Below, piece by piece: positions 20,480 to 30,736 of a DNA stretch of 64,000 nt (position 1 is the first letter of the stretch; the number at the start of each line of letters is the position of its first letter). A program made the translations under genes and the position numbers. The notes beneath the pieces were generated by a model, which saw only the letters and a program-made list of their open reading frames with translations, had not been told where the DNA came from and did not search any database. This DNA is from Cladocopium goreaui (lineage: Eukaryota > Sar > Dinophyceae > Suessiales > Symbiodiniaceae), in the NCBI GenBank assembly GCA_947184155.2, contig CAMXCT020001122.1:113687-177686 (forward strand), in the 5' to 3' direction.

Positions 20480-20623
20480 CTGCAAAAATGCATTGAAACA
20501 TATGGCAGTGTGTCAAAACCAATAGTACCCCTGTAGTTCACATCAAAATAGCTGGGATTTATGGATGTTCATTCCCCTAAAAATGGTATTTTCATAGGTA
20601 TTGATCCATTCCCATATTGAAAC
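20480..20623 (-). other. 144-bp intron made of a MITE-C copy
   Basis: Donor TCACATG|GTTTCAATATGG; acceptor CATTTTTGCAG|. MITE-C takes up 118 of the 144 bases. The donor GT lies inside the apparent target duplication GTTTCA. Confidence 0.6.
20500..20617. mobile_element. MITE-C copy
   Basis: Inverted ends ATATGGCAGTGTGTCA and TGATCCATTCCCATAT. TGAAAC on both sides suggests a 6-bp target duplication. It shares about 100 bp of high similarity with 24,185-24,310 (GTAGTTCACATCAAAATAGC, GGTATTTTCATAGGTATTG). Confidence 0.7.
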
Positions 20624-20707
20624 CATGTGAAATCGCTGGATCTTCCGCGGAAAATACGGACACCGAACCACGCATCGATTTCACCACCAAAAAACGACCG
20701 AATAGAA
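20624..20707 (-). CDS. Exon upstream of MITE-C intron
   Basis: 84 bp: LFGRFLVVKSMRGSVSVFSA then EDPAISH with split codons at both ends. Acceptor CGACCCAAG, donor CACATG|GTTTCA. A second open frame (EIDAWFGVRIFRGRSSDF) exists but gives a stop at the junction, so it was rejected. Confidence 0.55.
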
Positions 20708-20986
20708 CTTGGGTCGAGCCCACCAAAGCTGGTATGTTTTATAAGTATACAGAAACTGACAAGAAAGGTCAAGGATTTCATCATGGATGATCATCGGAAC
20801 TCTTCTGAAAACTCTTAATGTCTGTGTATACCCCCCGGAACATTTACTGCGGGGTAACAATTACCCGGTTTTCGACTCAGCATGACAGAAAACAAGGCAT
20901 CGATGCCTGCGCGTTGAGTATCTCCCACATCGGAAGGGACCACATGACCACACATGACAAAACGGAAAGCAGGAAACCCGATATTT

Positions 20987-21077
20987 GAGATATATATATA
21001 CTATATATTATATATATTATATATATTATATATATTATATATATTATATATATATTATATATTATATATATAATATT
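20987..21077. repeat. TATATATTA microsatellite
   Basis: About 90 bp of TATATATTA units on plus. Confidence 0.95.
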
Positions 21078-21187
21078 TGCACATAGATGCACATAGCAAT
21101 TCCTAGAACCTCAACAGCATTAAACAGCCAGTTGTTGACCCATAAGACCCAGAGCCAAGTAACAGCCATGGTAAGCGACACGACGAC

Positions 21188-21214
21188 CCTTTCTCCCCCA
21201 GCCGGGGCCGCGTT
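21188..21214 (-). CDS. Possible exon in GC-rich island
   Basis: GC-rich island at 21,180-21,240. On minus, after GTGGCTCAG, it reads NAAPAGGER up to a GT donor (AAAGG|GTCGTC), and the frame stays open beyond (VVVSLTMAVTW). The plus strand also has an acceptor (TTTCTCCCCCAG) and an open frame, so orientation is not certain. Confidence 0.3.
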
Positions 21215-21534
21215 CTGAGCCACAGCGATGGCATGAACTTACCATGACATGGTGCGCGGCTGCACAAAATGGGAGAAGTTGAAGAGGGCACACCCTGGAT
21301 TGATTTATGTAGATGTATTTCAATTGATTTCATTCCTACTTGCATGTTTGGACAGGAAACGCATGTCATTTCATGATGCTTATCTTATATTAATGTTCGA
21401 CACTTACAGTAGACTATCAAACCAATCCTATCCTGACTATTCACCACTATTCACCACTATTCACTACGTCACAAGGACCCTTTTCTGCCACGGAAGTGCC
21501 ACGTCTTCTGCGGGCGTAGGAATCGCGCTCAGAC

Positions 21535-21585
21535 TTCCGTCGTTTCCTCTGCTTTAGACCTCGCTAGATCCGCTTGCTTTCTGGC
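21535..21585 (-). CDS. Coiled-coil-like exon
   Basis: 51 bp after acceptor TTTCTCCAG: ARKQADLARSKAEETTE, ending at GGAA|GTCTGAG. The alternating charged/Ala pattern fits a coiled coil. A shorter end at GCGAG|GTCTAA in another phase cannot be excluded. Confidence 0.5.
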
Positions 21586-21736
21586 CTGGAGAAACTTGAA
21601 ACTCCATGGATTTTTGGATGATTTGGATGGTCTTTATGGAGGGGTTTTTGAAGGGTTTGGGGGGGTCAAGATGATTGCTGGTTGGATGATTTTGGATGAT
21701 TCTTGATGATTTTGGATGATGTTTGATGCTTGATAC

Positions 21737-21758
21737 CACGCATTACACTTGATCCAAT
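21737..21758 (-). CDS. Possible 22-bp micro-exon next to MITE-A copy h
   Basis: IGSSVMR between GGGTATTGTTTTCAG and GCGTG|GTATCA. The acceptor lies 10 bases beyond the MITE-A end, as in copy e. Its phase does not clearly match the next exon, so it is tentative. Confidence 0.35.
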
Positions 21759-21768
21759 CTGAAAACAA

Positions 21769-21876
21769 TACCCTCTGGTAAACTAACATAGCTATGGAAA
21801 ATCACTATATATTTTTAATGGGAAAATCCACTATAAATGGTTATTTTCAATAGCTATGTTAAATTACCAGAGGGTA
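21769..21876. mobile_element. MITE-A copy h
   Basis: TA-flanked, 108 bp, ends CCCTCTGGTAAACTAACATA / AGCTATGTTAAATTACCAGA plus GGG. Confidence 0.9.
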
Positions 21877-22360
21877 ACATTATAATAAGCAAGTGATCCT
21901 GTTTTCAAAATTATCCAAAGATGTGCCCGTAGAGATGGGAATATTCAAGCCAAAGACCTAAAAAACACTTATTTTTAGGTCCCCATGTTTGAGCATTAGC
22001 CATACCTGCAATCAAGTTCATATCTGGGATTCTCCTCGATTGTCAGTCTTTAAAAATGTGCAACTGAAGTGTGGTACACCCAAGCATCAACAACCCTCAA
22101 TCTGACCGGAAGCTGGTGATGAAAACCGTCCCCGTCATCCCCCATACCACGTGATGGTGATCTCCCGGTTCAGCCAAGCCTTGCACCCCTGAGTATAAAA
22201 TAAAATCATTGGATTATGATATTGGAATAGACTTTATCGTGTTGCTGGTATATGTGATATGTATGTTGGTATAGTAATATGGTATTTTGTTCTGCTTTCT
22301 TATACCTTGTTATTTCCTATGATAACATCATCCCCGATTCCCGAACTCTACGCGTGCAAC
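21877..22360. other. Intron-like stretch
   Basis: No supported exon. Ordinary AT-rich sequence without clear repeats. Confidence 0.3.
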
Positions 22361-22411
22361 CTCTGCTTCTTCCAGTTCTTTGCGTGCCTCCCGAAAGGTG
22401 GAGTATTGACC
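22361..22411 (-). CDS. Coiled-coil-like exon
   Basis: 51 bp, phase 0 to 0: GQYSTFREARKELEEAE. Acceptor CCATGGGAG, donor GCAGAG|GTTGCA. The KELEEAE pattern suggests a coiled coil, like the exon at 21,535. Confidence 0.55.
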
Positions 22412-22906
22412 CTCCCATGGCAGGAGACAACTCTTTCCTCCTAAAAACTTGGGAATTCCTTGGGGTCCATGTCAGATGGTAAACTGATCCTGGGGGATTT
22501 TGGGAGATTTCTATCCAAATGAGTGATTTTGGGGAATTTTGGGGCATCGAATACCATGATTGTTGGGTGTCCGATTTGAAACCGTAAACAATGAATGTCG
22601 TTCATCGGTTTCAAGGACAAACATATGCATCAAAATAGCCCATGATACCCCACAATCCCACAACTGGTCATTTTCATGACAATATAGGAATGCACCAGTC
22701 CTTTGATTATGGGGCACCCCCTTTCGGGACATATCCAAATGAAATTGAGGGTATGATTGAATGGTTTGATGTTGAAAATCTGATGACCTGTTGACTCTGC
22801 GGGGCAGGAGGGTAAGCTAGATGCGCCAAAAACCACACATCATCAATGTGGTTTTGTCCCTGAAAAAAATGTGGTTTATATTACTGTTAGCACCATTTTC
22901 CCCGCT

Positions 22907-23012
22907 ATATGAAGGTTTCCATAAATGGTGGTACCCCAATAGCTGGATGCGTTATAATGGAAAATGCTATTGGATGATTTGGGGGTAGCTCAATTTTAGG
23001 AAACCCCCATAT
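22907..23012. mobile_element. MITE-D copy
   Basis: Inverted ends TATATGAAGGTTTCCATAAA and TTTTAGGAAACCCCCATAT. It resembles the element at 50,754-50,870. No coding capacity. Confidence 0.5.
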
Positions 23013-23083
23013 CTCAAGATACCATGAATTGAGAACCGATCCCCCTTTTTCACCATGCTTTTCAGAGGCCCGCCTTCTCACAC

Positions 23084-23199
23084 CATCTGGCCGTGCGCGT
23101 GGAAAAGCGCTGGACCGCTTTTTGCCACGCGACAAGGTCATTCTCCAATTCCAAATAAGATAGTTGACCTCGGGTCCAGGTCCAACCCTCTGGGTCTCC
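23084..23199 (-). CDS. Exon, unidentified
   Basis: 116 bp from acceptor CACACCTAG to donor CCAGATG|GTGTGAG. It encodes GDPEGWTWTRGQLSYLELEN followed by DLVAWQKAVQRFSTRTAR. One of the longer and clearer exons; other frames are closed or less protein-like. Confidence 0.7.
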
Positions 23200-24184
23200 C
23201 TAGGTGTGCGCCTTGGTGGATGATATTTCATCATTCATTTTAGTGAATGATGAAACATATTAAATCATATTAAATCATTCCTAATTAATTATACCATTCT
23301 TATGGGTGGTATAAACCATCGAAATATGGCTGGTTTATCATTGTTTTACTAAGATTGTGGGATAATCAATTGTAATCAAAATATGATTCAATGGATATGA
23401 TTCAATGGGATAATATATGATAATATGAATATGTGACACTAAAGTTTGGGGGAAAATATTTGGCGCACCCAGTTAAAGTCTGAAGTAACCTAGTTTTAGT
23501 GTGAATTTCCACAGGATTCTTGAAAAAAAATAAACAAACACGACCTTCCCTTAAGATAGACCCTGCCAAACAGTCTGTGGGAAGATCAGTGTCCGCTAAA
23601 CATGTGCCATTTTCAGTGTCTATATTAGTTGAAGGGAAGGTACAGGTCGGGGAAAAAATCTAGCAATTTCCTCGTGACTGGGATTTGTTTGGAAGAACCA
23701 ACTTCTGTCCGTTACTAGTTCAAATTGTTTGCAAAGAAACATATGACATATACATATATCATATATTGGTTGTTTCGATCCCAATTTTACGTGGATGACA
23801 TTCACCATTTGGTTTTGTCCCAGGCATCGTTTTTCCAATATATGTAAGTGGCAATGAATTGGAGGATCTCCTATTTCGGGACAACCCACAATTGTTGCCT
23901 ACACATCTCATTACACCATATCCATTCATATCCCATTACATCTCCGTTTTATGCCCCTTTTTGTTGGTAAAAATCCCATGTGTCCGTTTTTGGCTGGAAA
24001 CATGTCATGTATTATCATGCTATAGTTCCATATCAGTTCCTATGTTTCGGCTGACTTTGGTGATCTATACCCTGTGGGAATCAAAACTGGCTACAAGATC
24101 CCGTATTCAGTTCGATGATTTTCGCAACTCGAAAACTCTATATGGGTTGTTCGGAGATTTCCTCGTTTGCAGATGGGTTTTTCC

Positions 24185-24312
24185 ATATGGCAGTGGGTCA
24201 AAACCTTGTACCCCTGTAGTTCACATCAAAATAGCTGGGATTTATGGATGTTCATCCCACTAAAAATGGTATTTTCATAGGTATTGGTCCATAGCCATAT
24301 ATTCACATTCAA
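24185..24312. mobile_element. MITE-C copy
   Basis: Ends ATATGGCAGTGGGTCA / TGGTCCATAGCCATAT. It lies within a likely intron (about 24,165-24,315, minus) whose donor is TGGAG|GTTTTGAATG, a few bases from the element, and whose acceptor is CTGCAAACGAG. Confidence 0.65.
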
Positions 24313-24315
24313 AAC

Positions 24316-24417
24316 CTCCATGCCAAGCCATGTTTCTTCGGAGACCCTCGGACGGTCCCATCCGGCCATGGCGCCGCAATCATCGGCATCAACAGCCTGG
24401 AGACGTGGTTGGTGCCG
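24316..24417 (-). CDS. Exon next to MITE-C
   Basis: 102 bp, 34 codons, phase 0 to 0: RHQPRLQAVDADDCGAMAGW and then DRPRVSEETWLGME. Acceptor CCACGACAG, donor TGGAG|GTTTTG. The plus strand is also open here, but without matching splice signals. Confidence 0.55.
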
Positions 24418-24559
24418 CTGTCGTGGCATGAAATATCACCAACAACAGGATGTTTAATGACTGTCATTGTTGTTACTATTTTTTTTGTATGATGTATTGA
24501 TGTTTTTGGCCTGCGGACCGAAAACCGTTCCCGTAAAACGCACGTTTTTGAATATCGCG

Positions 24560-24722
24560 ATTGTGGGGTGGAGTGGGGTGGGGTGGGGTGGGGGGTATGT
24601 TAACGTTCCTTGTACTTCGTGCATGATATATTGCCATGCTGCTGAGATCTCTGGGATCGTTTACTACGTTACATGTTGCTACGCTGCTGATGGGGTGGGG
24701 TGGGGTGGGGTGGGGGGTCGTC
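24560..24722. repeat. GGGGT-rich blocks and related satellite unit
   Basis: Two blocks of GGGGTGGGGTGGGGTGGGG, each followed by (T/C)ATGTTAACGTTCCTTG. This is the reverse complement of the CCCCA/AACGTTAAC motif of the 18.3-kb and 26-kb arrays. Four G-runs per block could form a G-quadruplex. Confidence 0.9.
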
Positions 24723-25030
24723 ATGTTAACGTTCCTTGTACTTCGTACATGATATATTGCCATGCTGCTGAGATCTCTGGGATTGTTTACTACGTTACAT
24801 GTTGCTACGCTGCTGAGATCTCTGGGATCGTTTACTACGTTACATGTTGCTACGCTGCTGAGATCTCTGGGATCGTTTACTACGTTACATGTTGCTATGC
24901 TGCTGAGATCTCTGGGATCGTTTACTACGTTACATGCTGCTACGCTGCTGAGATCTCTGGGATTGTTTACTACGTTACATGCTGCTACGCTGCTGAGATC
25001 TCTGGGATCGTTTACTACGTTACATGTTCT
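24636..25030. repeat. 45-bp tandem repeat
   Basis: Units of CTGCTGAGATCTCTGGGATC followed by GTTTACTACGTTACATG and a short end, seven to eight copies. Since 45 is a multiple of three, a repetitive plus-strand ORF (AAEISGIVYYVTCCY)n arises. No evidence of real coding. Confidence 0.9.
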
Positions 25031-25239
25031 ATGTGGAATCTGATGAAAAAGTCAATTACCAGCAACTTGAGTGCCAAAAGTGACCTCTTGACGGTGTATG
25101 CTAGAGCTTGGCAATGGAGATGCATTCACAAGAATGCTGACTGCCAGCTGATAACGGTGCATGCGTTGCAGCGATGACGGTGAAAAGCCAAAAAACGCGC
25201 CCCAAGTTTTTCCAGGATTTCCAATCATCAAATCAGTAC

Positions 25240-25957
25240 GGCACTGTGGTAAAATCACCATTTTTTAAAGAAACGTGCGTTTTATGGGCACGATTTCCGG
25301 TCCGGCGGGATGTGTTTGCCATTTTGTTTGGAGAGGACGATTGTTCTTAATCATTATGATGATGATTTTTATTTCTATTTTAATACAGTATATCATAGTT
25401 GAGAACATACATTATGGTGATTATTGGTGATGGTGATTCTTCTTGTGATGATGATGATGATGGTGATGATGGTTAATTTTCAGGTGCGCACACACACACA
25501 TACTTGAAAAACATCCCGCCGGGTGCGGAATCGCGCGTGTAGGCGCATCAACATGCTGAAAAAAATGACAACCCTTTCAGTGTTTCGTGGCCTTCTGATC
25601 AGGAAAAAAATGTTCCCAAAAAAGGTCATTTTTCTTGGATTTTGCAACCCTTACAGCACAAATTTCGGACCTTTTTTGCCTTGCCACTTTCATTGATCAT
25701 TGTGCATGTAGACCTCACTGACTAGTGATTTGATGAATTATTATCCTCACGATATGAAAGATCTCTATCATACCAAGCATATCCAATAATGATGACCAAC
25801 ATATGAAATTAGAGGGTGATTTTTATCACCATTGGGATGAACTTTATCGTTACCGTGGTGAAAGACACTATCAACAGAAGTATGACAACCATTATAAATT
25901 ATTATGATGCACTCCTCAAAACAGGTAACGAGAACACACGATATACGTTGACATCCC
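25240..25957. other. Non-coding stretch between arrays
   Basis: Short GATGATGGT and CACACACACA runs near 25,445-25,500. No gene was recognised. Confidence 0.4.
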
Positions 25958-27100
25958 CACCCCATGATCAGCGTAGCAGCAGTGGCGTGTTCAACTTCAA
26001 CCGAACGTTCACATCTCCACCCCACCACATGCTCAGCGTAGCATGCGTGGCGTGTTCAAATGCTAACGAACGTGAACATCCCCACCCCACCCCACCCCAT
26101 CCCCACCCCATGATCAGCGTAGCAGCAGTGGCGTGTTCAACTTCAACCGAACGTTCACATCTCCACCCCACCAAATGCTCAGCGTCGCATGCGTGGCGTG
26201 TTCAAATGCTAACGAACGTTAACATCCCCACCCCACCCCACCCCATGATCAGCGTAGCAGCAGTGGCGTGTTCAACTTCAACCAAACGTTCACATCTCCA
26301 CCCCACCACATGCTCAGCGTAGCATGCGTGGCGTGTTCAAATGCTAACGAACGTGAACATCCCCACCCCACCCCACCCCATCCCCACCCCATGATCAGCG
26401 TAGCAGCAGTGGCGTGTTCAACTTCAACCGAACGTTCACATCTCCACCCCACCACATGCTCAGCGTCGCATGCGTGGCGTGTTCAAATGCTAACGAACGT
26501 TAACATCCCCACCCCACCCCACCCCATCCCCACCCCATGATCAGCGTAGCAGCAGTGGCGTGTTCAACTTCAACCGAACGTTCACATCTCCACCCCACCA
26601 CATGCTCAGCGTAGCATGCGTGGCGTGTTCAAATGCTAACGAACGTGAACATCCCCACCCCCCCCCACCCCATCCCCACCCCATGATCAGCGTAGCAGCA
26701 GTGGCGTGTTCAACTTCAACCGAACGTTCACATCTCCACCCCACCACATGCTCAGCGTAGCATGCGTGGCGTGTTCAAATGCTAACGAACGTGAACATCC
26801 CCACCCCACCCCATGATCAGCGTAGCAGCAGTGGCGTGTTCAACTTCAACCGAACGTTCACATCTCCACCCCACCACATGCTCAGCGTAGCATGCGTGGC
26901 GTGTTCAAATGCTAACGAACGTGAACATCCCCACCCCACCCCACCCCATCCCCACCCCATGATCAGCGTAGCAGCAGTGGCGTGTTCAACTTCAACCGAA
27001 CGTTCACATCTCCACCCACCACATGCTCAGCGTAGCATGCGTGGCGTCTTCAACTGCTAACGAACGTTAACATCCCCACCCCACCCCACCCCACCCCATG
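25957..27100. repeat. 146-bp higher-order satellite
   Basis: GATCAGCGTAGCAGCAGTGG starts units at 25,966, 26,112, 26,247, 26,393, 26,539, 26,685, 26,815 and 26,961. The spacing is 146 bp in five of seven intervals (others 135 and 130). Each unit is a dimer: an A half (CTTCAACCGAACGTTCACAT) and a B half (AATGCTAACGAACGTGAACA), each followed by CCCCA runs. Overlapping ORFs on both strands are by-products. Confidence 0.95.
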
Positions 27101-27708
27101 TTGAAAATGTGTGTAACTACACGTACGGTTTGGCACCCGTTAGCAAAAACATGTTATACTCACGGTGCATTACACTACCTGACGCTACACTGCGTTGCGC
27201 CACACTGTGTTGCTCTCAAAATGAAACTACACTGACACTACACTAGGACAGCACATGGATACAACAATGATACAAACTCACAAGATCCAAACATACAAAC
27301 AAACATACACGCATGTTCGCATGCACACACATTCCTACATACTAATTAGATACATACCATGATATAACGTGACACAACAAAATAAAGGAAAACCATAGAT
27401 AACGATAGCACGAAAAAAAAAGAGGACATTACGTAGCACATCATTGCATTACACGCGCCAGTGATAGAAATTAACATGGCCGCATAAAATTATAGAATTA
27501 CAATACATGCGCGCGAACGTATACTATGCTACAGCAGATTACACTGCAATAATTATAGATATTTTTCCCGAATGCGTAGGAAGGGTTCCCGTTTCACTCT
27601 CTGGGGGTCTGGGGGTTGAGGGGGTGTTCGCTCGACGTTGCCCAACCGTCCGCAACCGCTCCGGGCTTCATGTAAAAACACCCGGTGCTGCCCCGTCGAT
27701 TTAATACC
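27101..27708. other. Non-coding stretch
   Basis: Rich in ACACTA/CATACA words, with no exon recognised. A C/G-rich patch at 27,570-27,680 is open for 65 codons on plus (MRANVYY...) but shows no further support. Confidence 0.35.
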
Positions 27709-28800
27709 TTAATTCTCATAGATTTGATTCGATACTTTCTTCCCTAGCACCTGGAACGAAGCAGCCGGAGTCACCACGGATGTAGGAGCAGTGGACATAA
27801 ACTTACTGACGGGCTGCATCCCAGCAACCAGTCTCACATGCCCTCCCGGCAATGTCTCCACTTCACTTTCGGTCTCGGCAGGCGAAGGCACGTCATCATT
27901 GACAGGCTCTTCTCCGGGGACCGCAGGCGCTGTTCCGGCATCGTCGTCCTCATAGTCGACGGCTTCTTCCTTGACCTTGACGGCTGGGAGGGACCAACCG
28001 TCACCAGCACCTGGGGGGGACCCACCGTCACCAGCCAGTTCCTGCTTCGTCTCAGTCTCGTCCTCGGACTCGTCCTCATCGTCATCATCAGGGGGCCCCT
28101 CCTTCTCGAAGCTTTTCAAGGGCAACTTGGTGACATCATCTTTTGGTTCGTCTTTGAAATCAACCTCGGAATCCTCATCCGATTCGTCTTTCAACTCATC
28201 GTCGATCTTGCCGTCGTAGTTACCACGGATGTAGAGGATGCCCACCTTTGAAACTTTTTTCCATAGAGGTGCGGGGAGGATCTCCTTGTACTCCTTGAGC
28301 AAGACCGACCACGCGTGGTGTGCCTGGGGCCCTTGCAAAGTGATTCTGCTAGAGTCCCATTTGTGTTTTTTGCTCGCTCCATGATGTCGAAAGACAAAAC
28401 GCACGCCCACGGTCTCACACCACTCCAACTGGCTTTTGTAGGTGCCCTGAGGCAGGTCTTTCAAACTGAACGGAACCCGGACATAGACCACCTCGTCGTC
28501 TGGGTTTATTTTTGGTTTCTGTACCCTGATTGATTGTGGGTTTGGTGTGGGTTTCTGCGCTCTTTGACCGGGTGGCGTCACAGTCCTCTGCTGCTGTCTG
28601 GGCGGAGTCACAGGTGCTTGGGCCCTTTCATGCCTGGATCGGCCGCGACGTCGGCGACCAGCCTTAGGCGACGCAGGCCGCTCAATTTCAACCGGATGCC
28701 ACTGCACGACCGGGACATCCGCGTACCAGGTCTGCTCCCAACGATAGTGACGAGGATTCCACGACCACCATATCCAGCCGCCAGGTGCTTGCTGCCACAT
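27709..28800 (-). CDS. Hypothetical 363-residue acidic protein
   Basis: Intronless ORF; the first in-frame ATG is at 28,800. The N terminus is Trp-rich (MWQQAPGGWIWWSWNPRHYR), then a basic, Pro-rich linker (KAGRRRRGRSRHERA, VTPPRQQQRTVTPPGQ). A folded-looking core follows (VYVRVPFSLKDLPQGTYKSQ ... WCETVGVRFVFRHH ... WSVLLKEYKEILPAPLWKKV), then a long acidic tail rich in D and E. No family was recognised. The acidic tail contains two copies of the short motif described as the 'ACCGTCA' repeat (reading DGGSPP and DGWSLP), and the same motif flanks the ORF upstream. It could be a retroelement-derived or retroposed gene. Confidence 0.6.
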   Translation of the reverse strand: MWQQAPGGWIWWSWNPRHYRWEQTWYADVPVVQWHPVEIERPASPKAGRRRRGRSRHERAQAPVTPPRQQQRTVTPPGQRAQKPTPNPQSIRVQKPKINPDDEVVYVRVPFSLKDLPQGTYKSQLEWCETVGVRFVFRHHGASKKHKWDSSRITLQGPQAHHAWSVLLKEYKEILPAPLWKKVSKVGILYIRGNYDGKIDDELKDESDEDSEVDFKDEPKDDVTKLPLKSFEKEGPPDDDDEDESEDETETKQELAGDGGSPPGAGDGWSLPAVKVKEEAVDYEDDDAGTAPAVPGEEPVNDDVPSPAETESEVETLPGGHVRLVAGMQPVSKFMSTAPTSVVTPAASFQVLGKKVSNQIYEN

Positions 28801-28972
28801 GGCTTGATGACTTGGGTTCGGAGGGACCAACCGTCACGAACCAAAAGTCCGTGAGTTGAGGTCCAACCGTCAAACCACTCGAAGATGATGCTGTTACAAA
28901 GAAATGTTGTCGAAACATGTGAATGGCTGTCCAATTATTTGTGAAATTTAAGTGTGACAAATTTGGGTATCT

Positions 28973-29731
28973 GTGTGTGGTGACATAATTTTTCGTCGAA
29001 ATCTAACTAACCTTGGATTTCCTGTTCATGACATTGATCCACTCAAACACTACTGCGTGGTTACATCATTGGCAAGCACTGACTCTGCAGCTCACTTGTT
29101 CAAACGTCGACCGTGCAAACAAGGTTGCTTCAGTCAAAAGCAGCAGCAGCATGTTTTTTTAAAACACATGATGAATGTCAACTGGCGTCGCCTGCATGGT
29201 TGACCCACGATGGCCGACTAATTCATCATTTTGCCAAATCGGAGCCAGGAGTCCCTTAATTGCATGGAAACAAAAAGAAAAATTGTTTTGACGAAACATC
29301 GGCACGCCTGGGCCCGGGCAATTAATTGGACTATATGGTGGACCCTGTGTGTCCATGATGGGACTAAAAGTAACGACGCAAAAAATGTCGTGCATACCCA
29401 TCATTTAATTCGGATGGACCAAGATTGCATCACACTTGTGATTGGTTACACCCGCCGAGGTCAATTCTATGGCATTTTTGTTGGATTTCGTTCTTAGTCT
29501 TGACAATAAGGAACAAATTTAAGGATTGCTGGGCGCAACCGGCAAGAACTTGGATGCATGCAAACCCACGTGATGCTGAGGAACCCACCATCAAGCAACG
29601 TGTGAATTGAAGAATTGGAGGACAAGATGCTGAGGGACCCACCGTCAAGCATCTTGACTACGTGCGGAGGGACCAACCGTCACACACTAATTAAATTGTG
29701 GAGGTGAACCCACCGTCACACACTGGCGCGC
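28973..29731. other. Unassigned stretch
   Basis: No convincing exon. Several copies of the ACCGTCA motif occur at 29,570-29,720. Confidence 0.35.
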
Positions 29732-30013
29732 TCAGCTCTCAGGATCAGACAACCGTCTCATGTTTGCCCTAAGAGCAAACCATTCAAACCACCGAATTGC
29801 CGCTCGAGCTCCCCAGGCCGCCGTCTCCCATTGTCTCTTGCTCGCAAGTGCACGGTCCAAAGGGTCAGGTAAAAGGGATCGCACAAAGTGGGCATCCAAA
29901 AAAGAATGCCCAGCCAACAATTCCATTGCCACCCGTCGCTTGCCCAAGTTCGTCTCATGGACGCGCTGCACATCCTTGCAACTTACCGAAGGGGGTCGGT
30001 AAATTGGAGCCAT
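29732..30013 (-). CDS. Small hypothetical protein
   Basis: 93 codons from ATG at 30,013. It reads like a folded protein (VQRVHETNLGKRRVAMELLA, FLDAHFVRSLLPDPLD, ARAAIRWFEWFALRANMRRL). No domain was recognised. It may be an exon or a complete small gene; the ACCGTCA motif follows its stop. Confidence 0.4.
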   Translation of the reverse strand: MAPIYRPPSVSCKDVQRVHETNLGKRRVAMELLAGHSFLDAHFVRSLLPDPLDRALASKRQWETAAWGARAAIRWFEWFALRANMRRLSDPES

Positions 30014-30020
30014 TTTCAAT

Positions 30021-30240
30021 GGAAAACCCTAAGAAAATTGCTGAAAATCACTGATTTCCCGGTGGAAAATTCGAAAAAACCAATGAAATATCGTGAAAAA
30101 CATTCGTTTTTTTGAGGAAAAACGTTGATTTCCTTCTAGTAACCCTGAGAAAAGTGCTGAAAATCACTGATTTCCCGGTGGAAAATTCGAAAAAACCAAT
30201 GAAATACTGTGAAAAACATGCGTTTTTTGAGGAAAACAAT
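30021..30240. repeat. 116-bp direct repeat, two copies
   Basis: AACCCT(A/G)AGAAAA(T/G)TGCTG, then CTGATTTCCCGGTGGAAAAT, recurs at 30,025 and 30,141. Partial similarity continues to about 30,360. Confidence 0.8.
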
Positions 30241-30470
30241 GGATTTCCTTCTAGTTGGAGCTCTTTGGAACTACAAAAGTGGTGCTTGGGAGCTGTTGGG
30301 GGGCTTTGGGAACTACAAAACTGATTCAAAAATGTTGAGAAACAGAGTTTTTCTGGTGGAAAACTGGACAAAACAGTGGAACAGTATCATCATGAAAAAA
30401 TGCCAGCCTTAAGCATAGCAAGAGGCATTTGGATGCAAGATCAGGATGCCCTCGACTGCCAAATTCTGAA

Positions 30471-30537
30471 ACGTTGGTGCCAGTTTGGAGAACTGATTCT
30501 GCTGATGCAAAAGCAGTTCTCCACACTGGCACCAACG
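30471..30537. other. Long hairpin, 24-bp stem
   Basis: CGTTGGTGCCAGTTTGGAGA-ACTG pairs with CAGT-TCTCCACACTGGCACCAACG with one mismatch around an 18-base loop. Confidence 0.75.
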
Positions 30538-30687
30538 CTTCAGCTTTTGGCACTTCCTGACACCCAAAAAACCAGGAAATCCATGAATTTGGAATGAAAG
30601 TGTGGTGCTTTCAGGGCTCCTGACCCCACAAAAACCATGCTCCCCGGGGTGGTAATAGTCTTTGTCTGGTCAAACAACGCCTAATCA

Positions 30688-30736
30688 ATATATATATATA
30701 TATATTAATATATATATATTATATATATATATATTT
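30688..30736. repeat. AT microsatellite
   Basis: ATATATATATATATTAATAT-type repeat of about 48 bp. Confidence 0.95.

Noticed and set aside
20569-20784. Frame EIDAWFGVRIFRGRSSDF at 20.65 kb
   Set aside because: It looks protein-like but gives TGA at the junction with the next exon; the neighbouring frame joins cleanly to two downstream exons.
24467-25177. 236-codon plus-strand ORF
   Set aside because: It consists of GGGGT blocks and a 45-bp repeat (a multiple of three) and starts at TTG. There is no independent coding sign.
25816-27060. CRISPR-like regular spacing in the 26-kb array
   Set aside because: The whole unit repeats, with no unique spacers, and the context is eukaryotic.
18300-27100. 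GGGGT runs as interstitial telomeres
   Set aside because: The expected dinoflagellate telomere repeat is TTTAGGG. The runs here are always embedded in a specific satellite unit.
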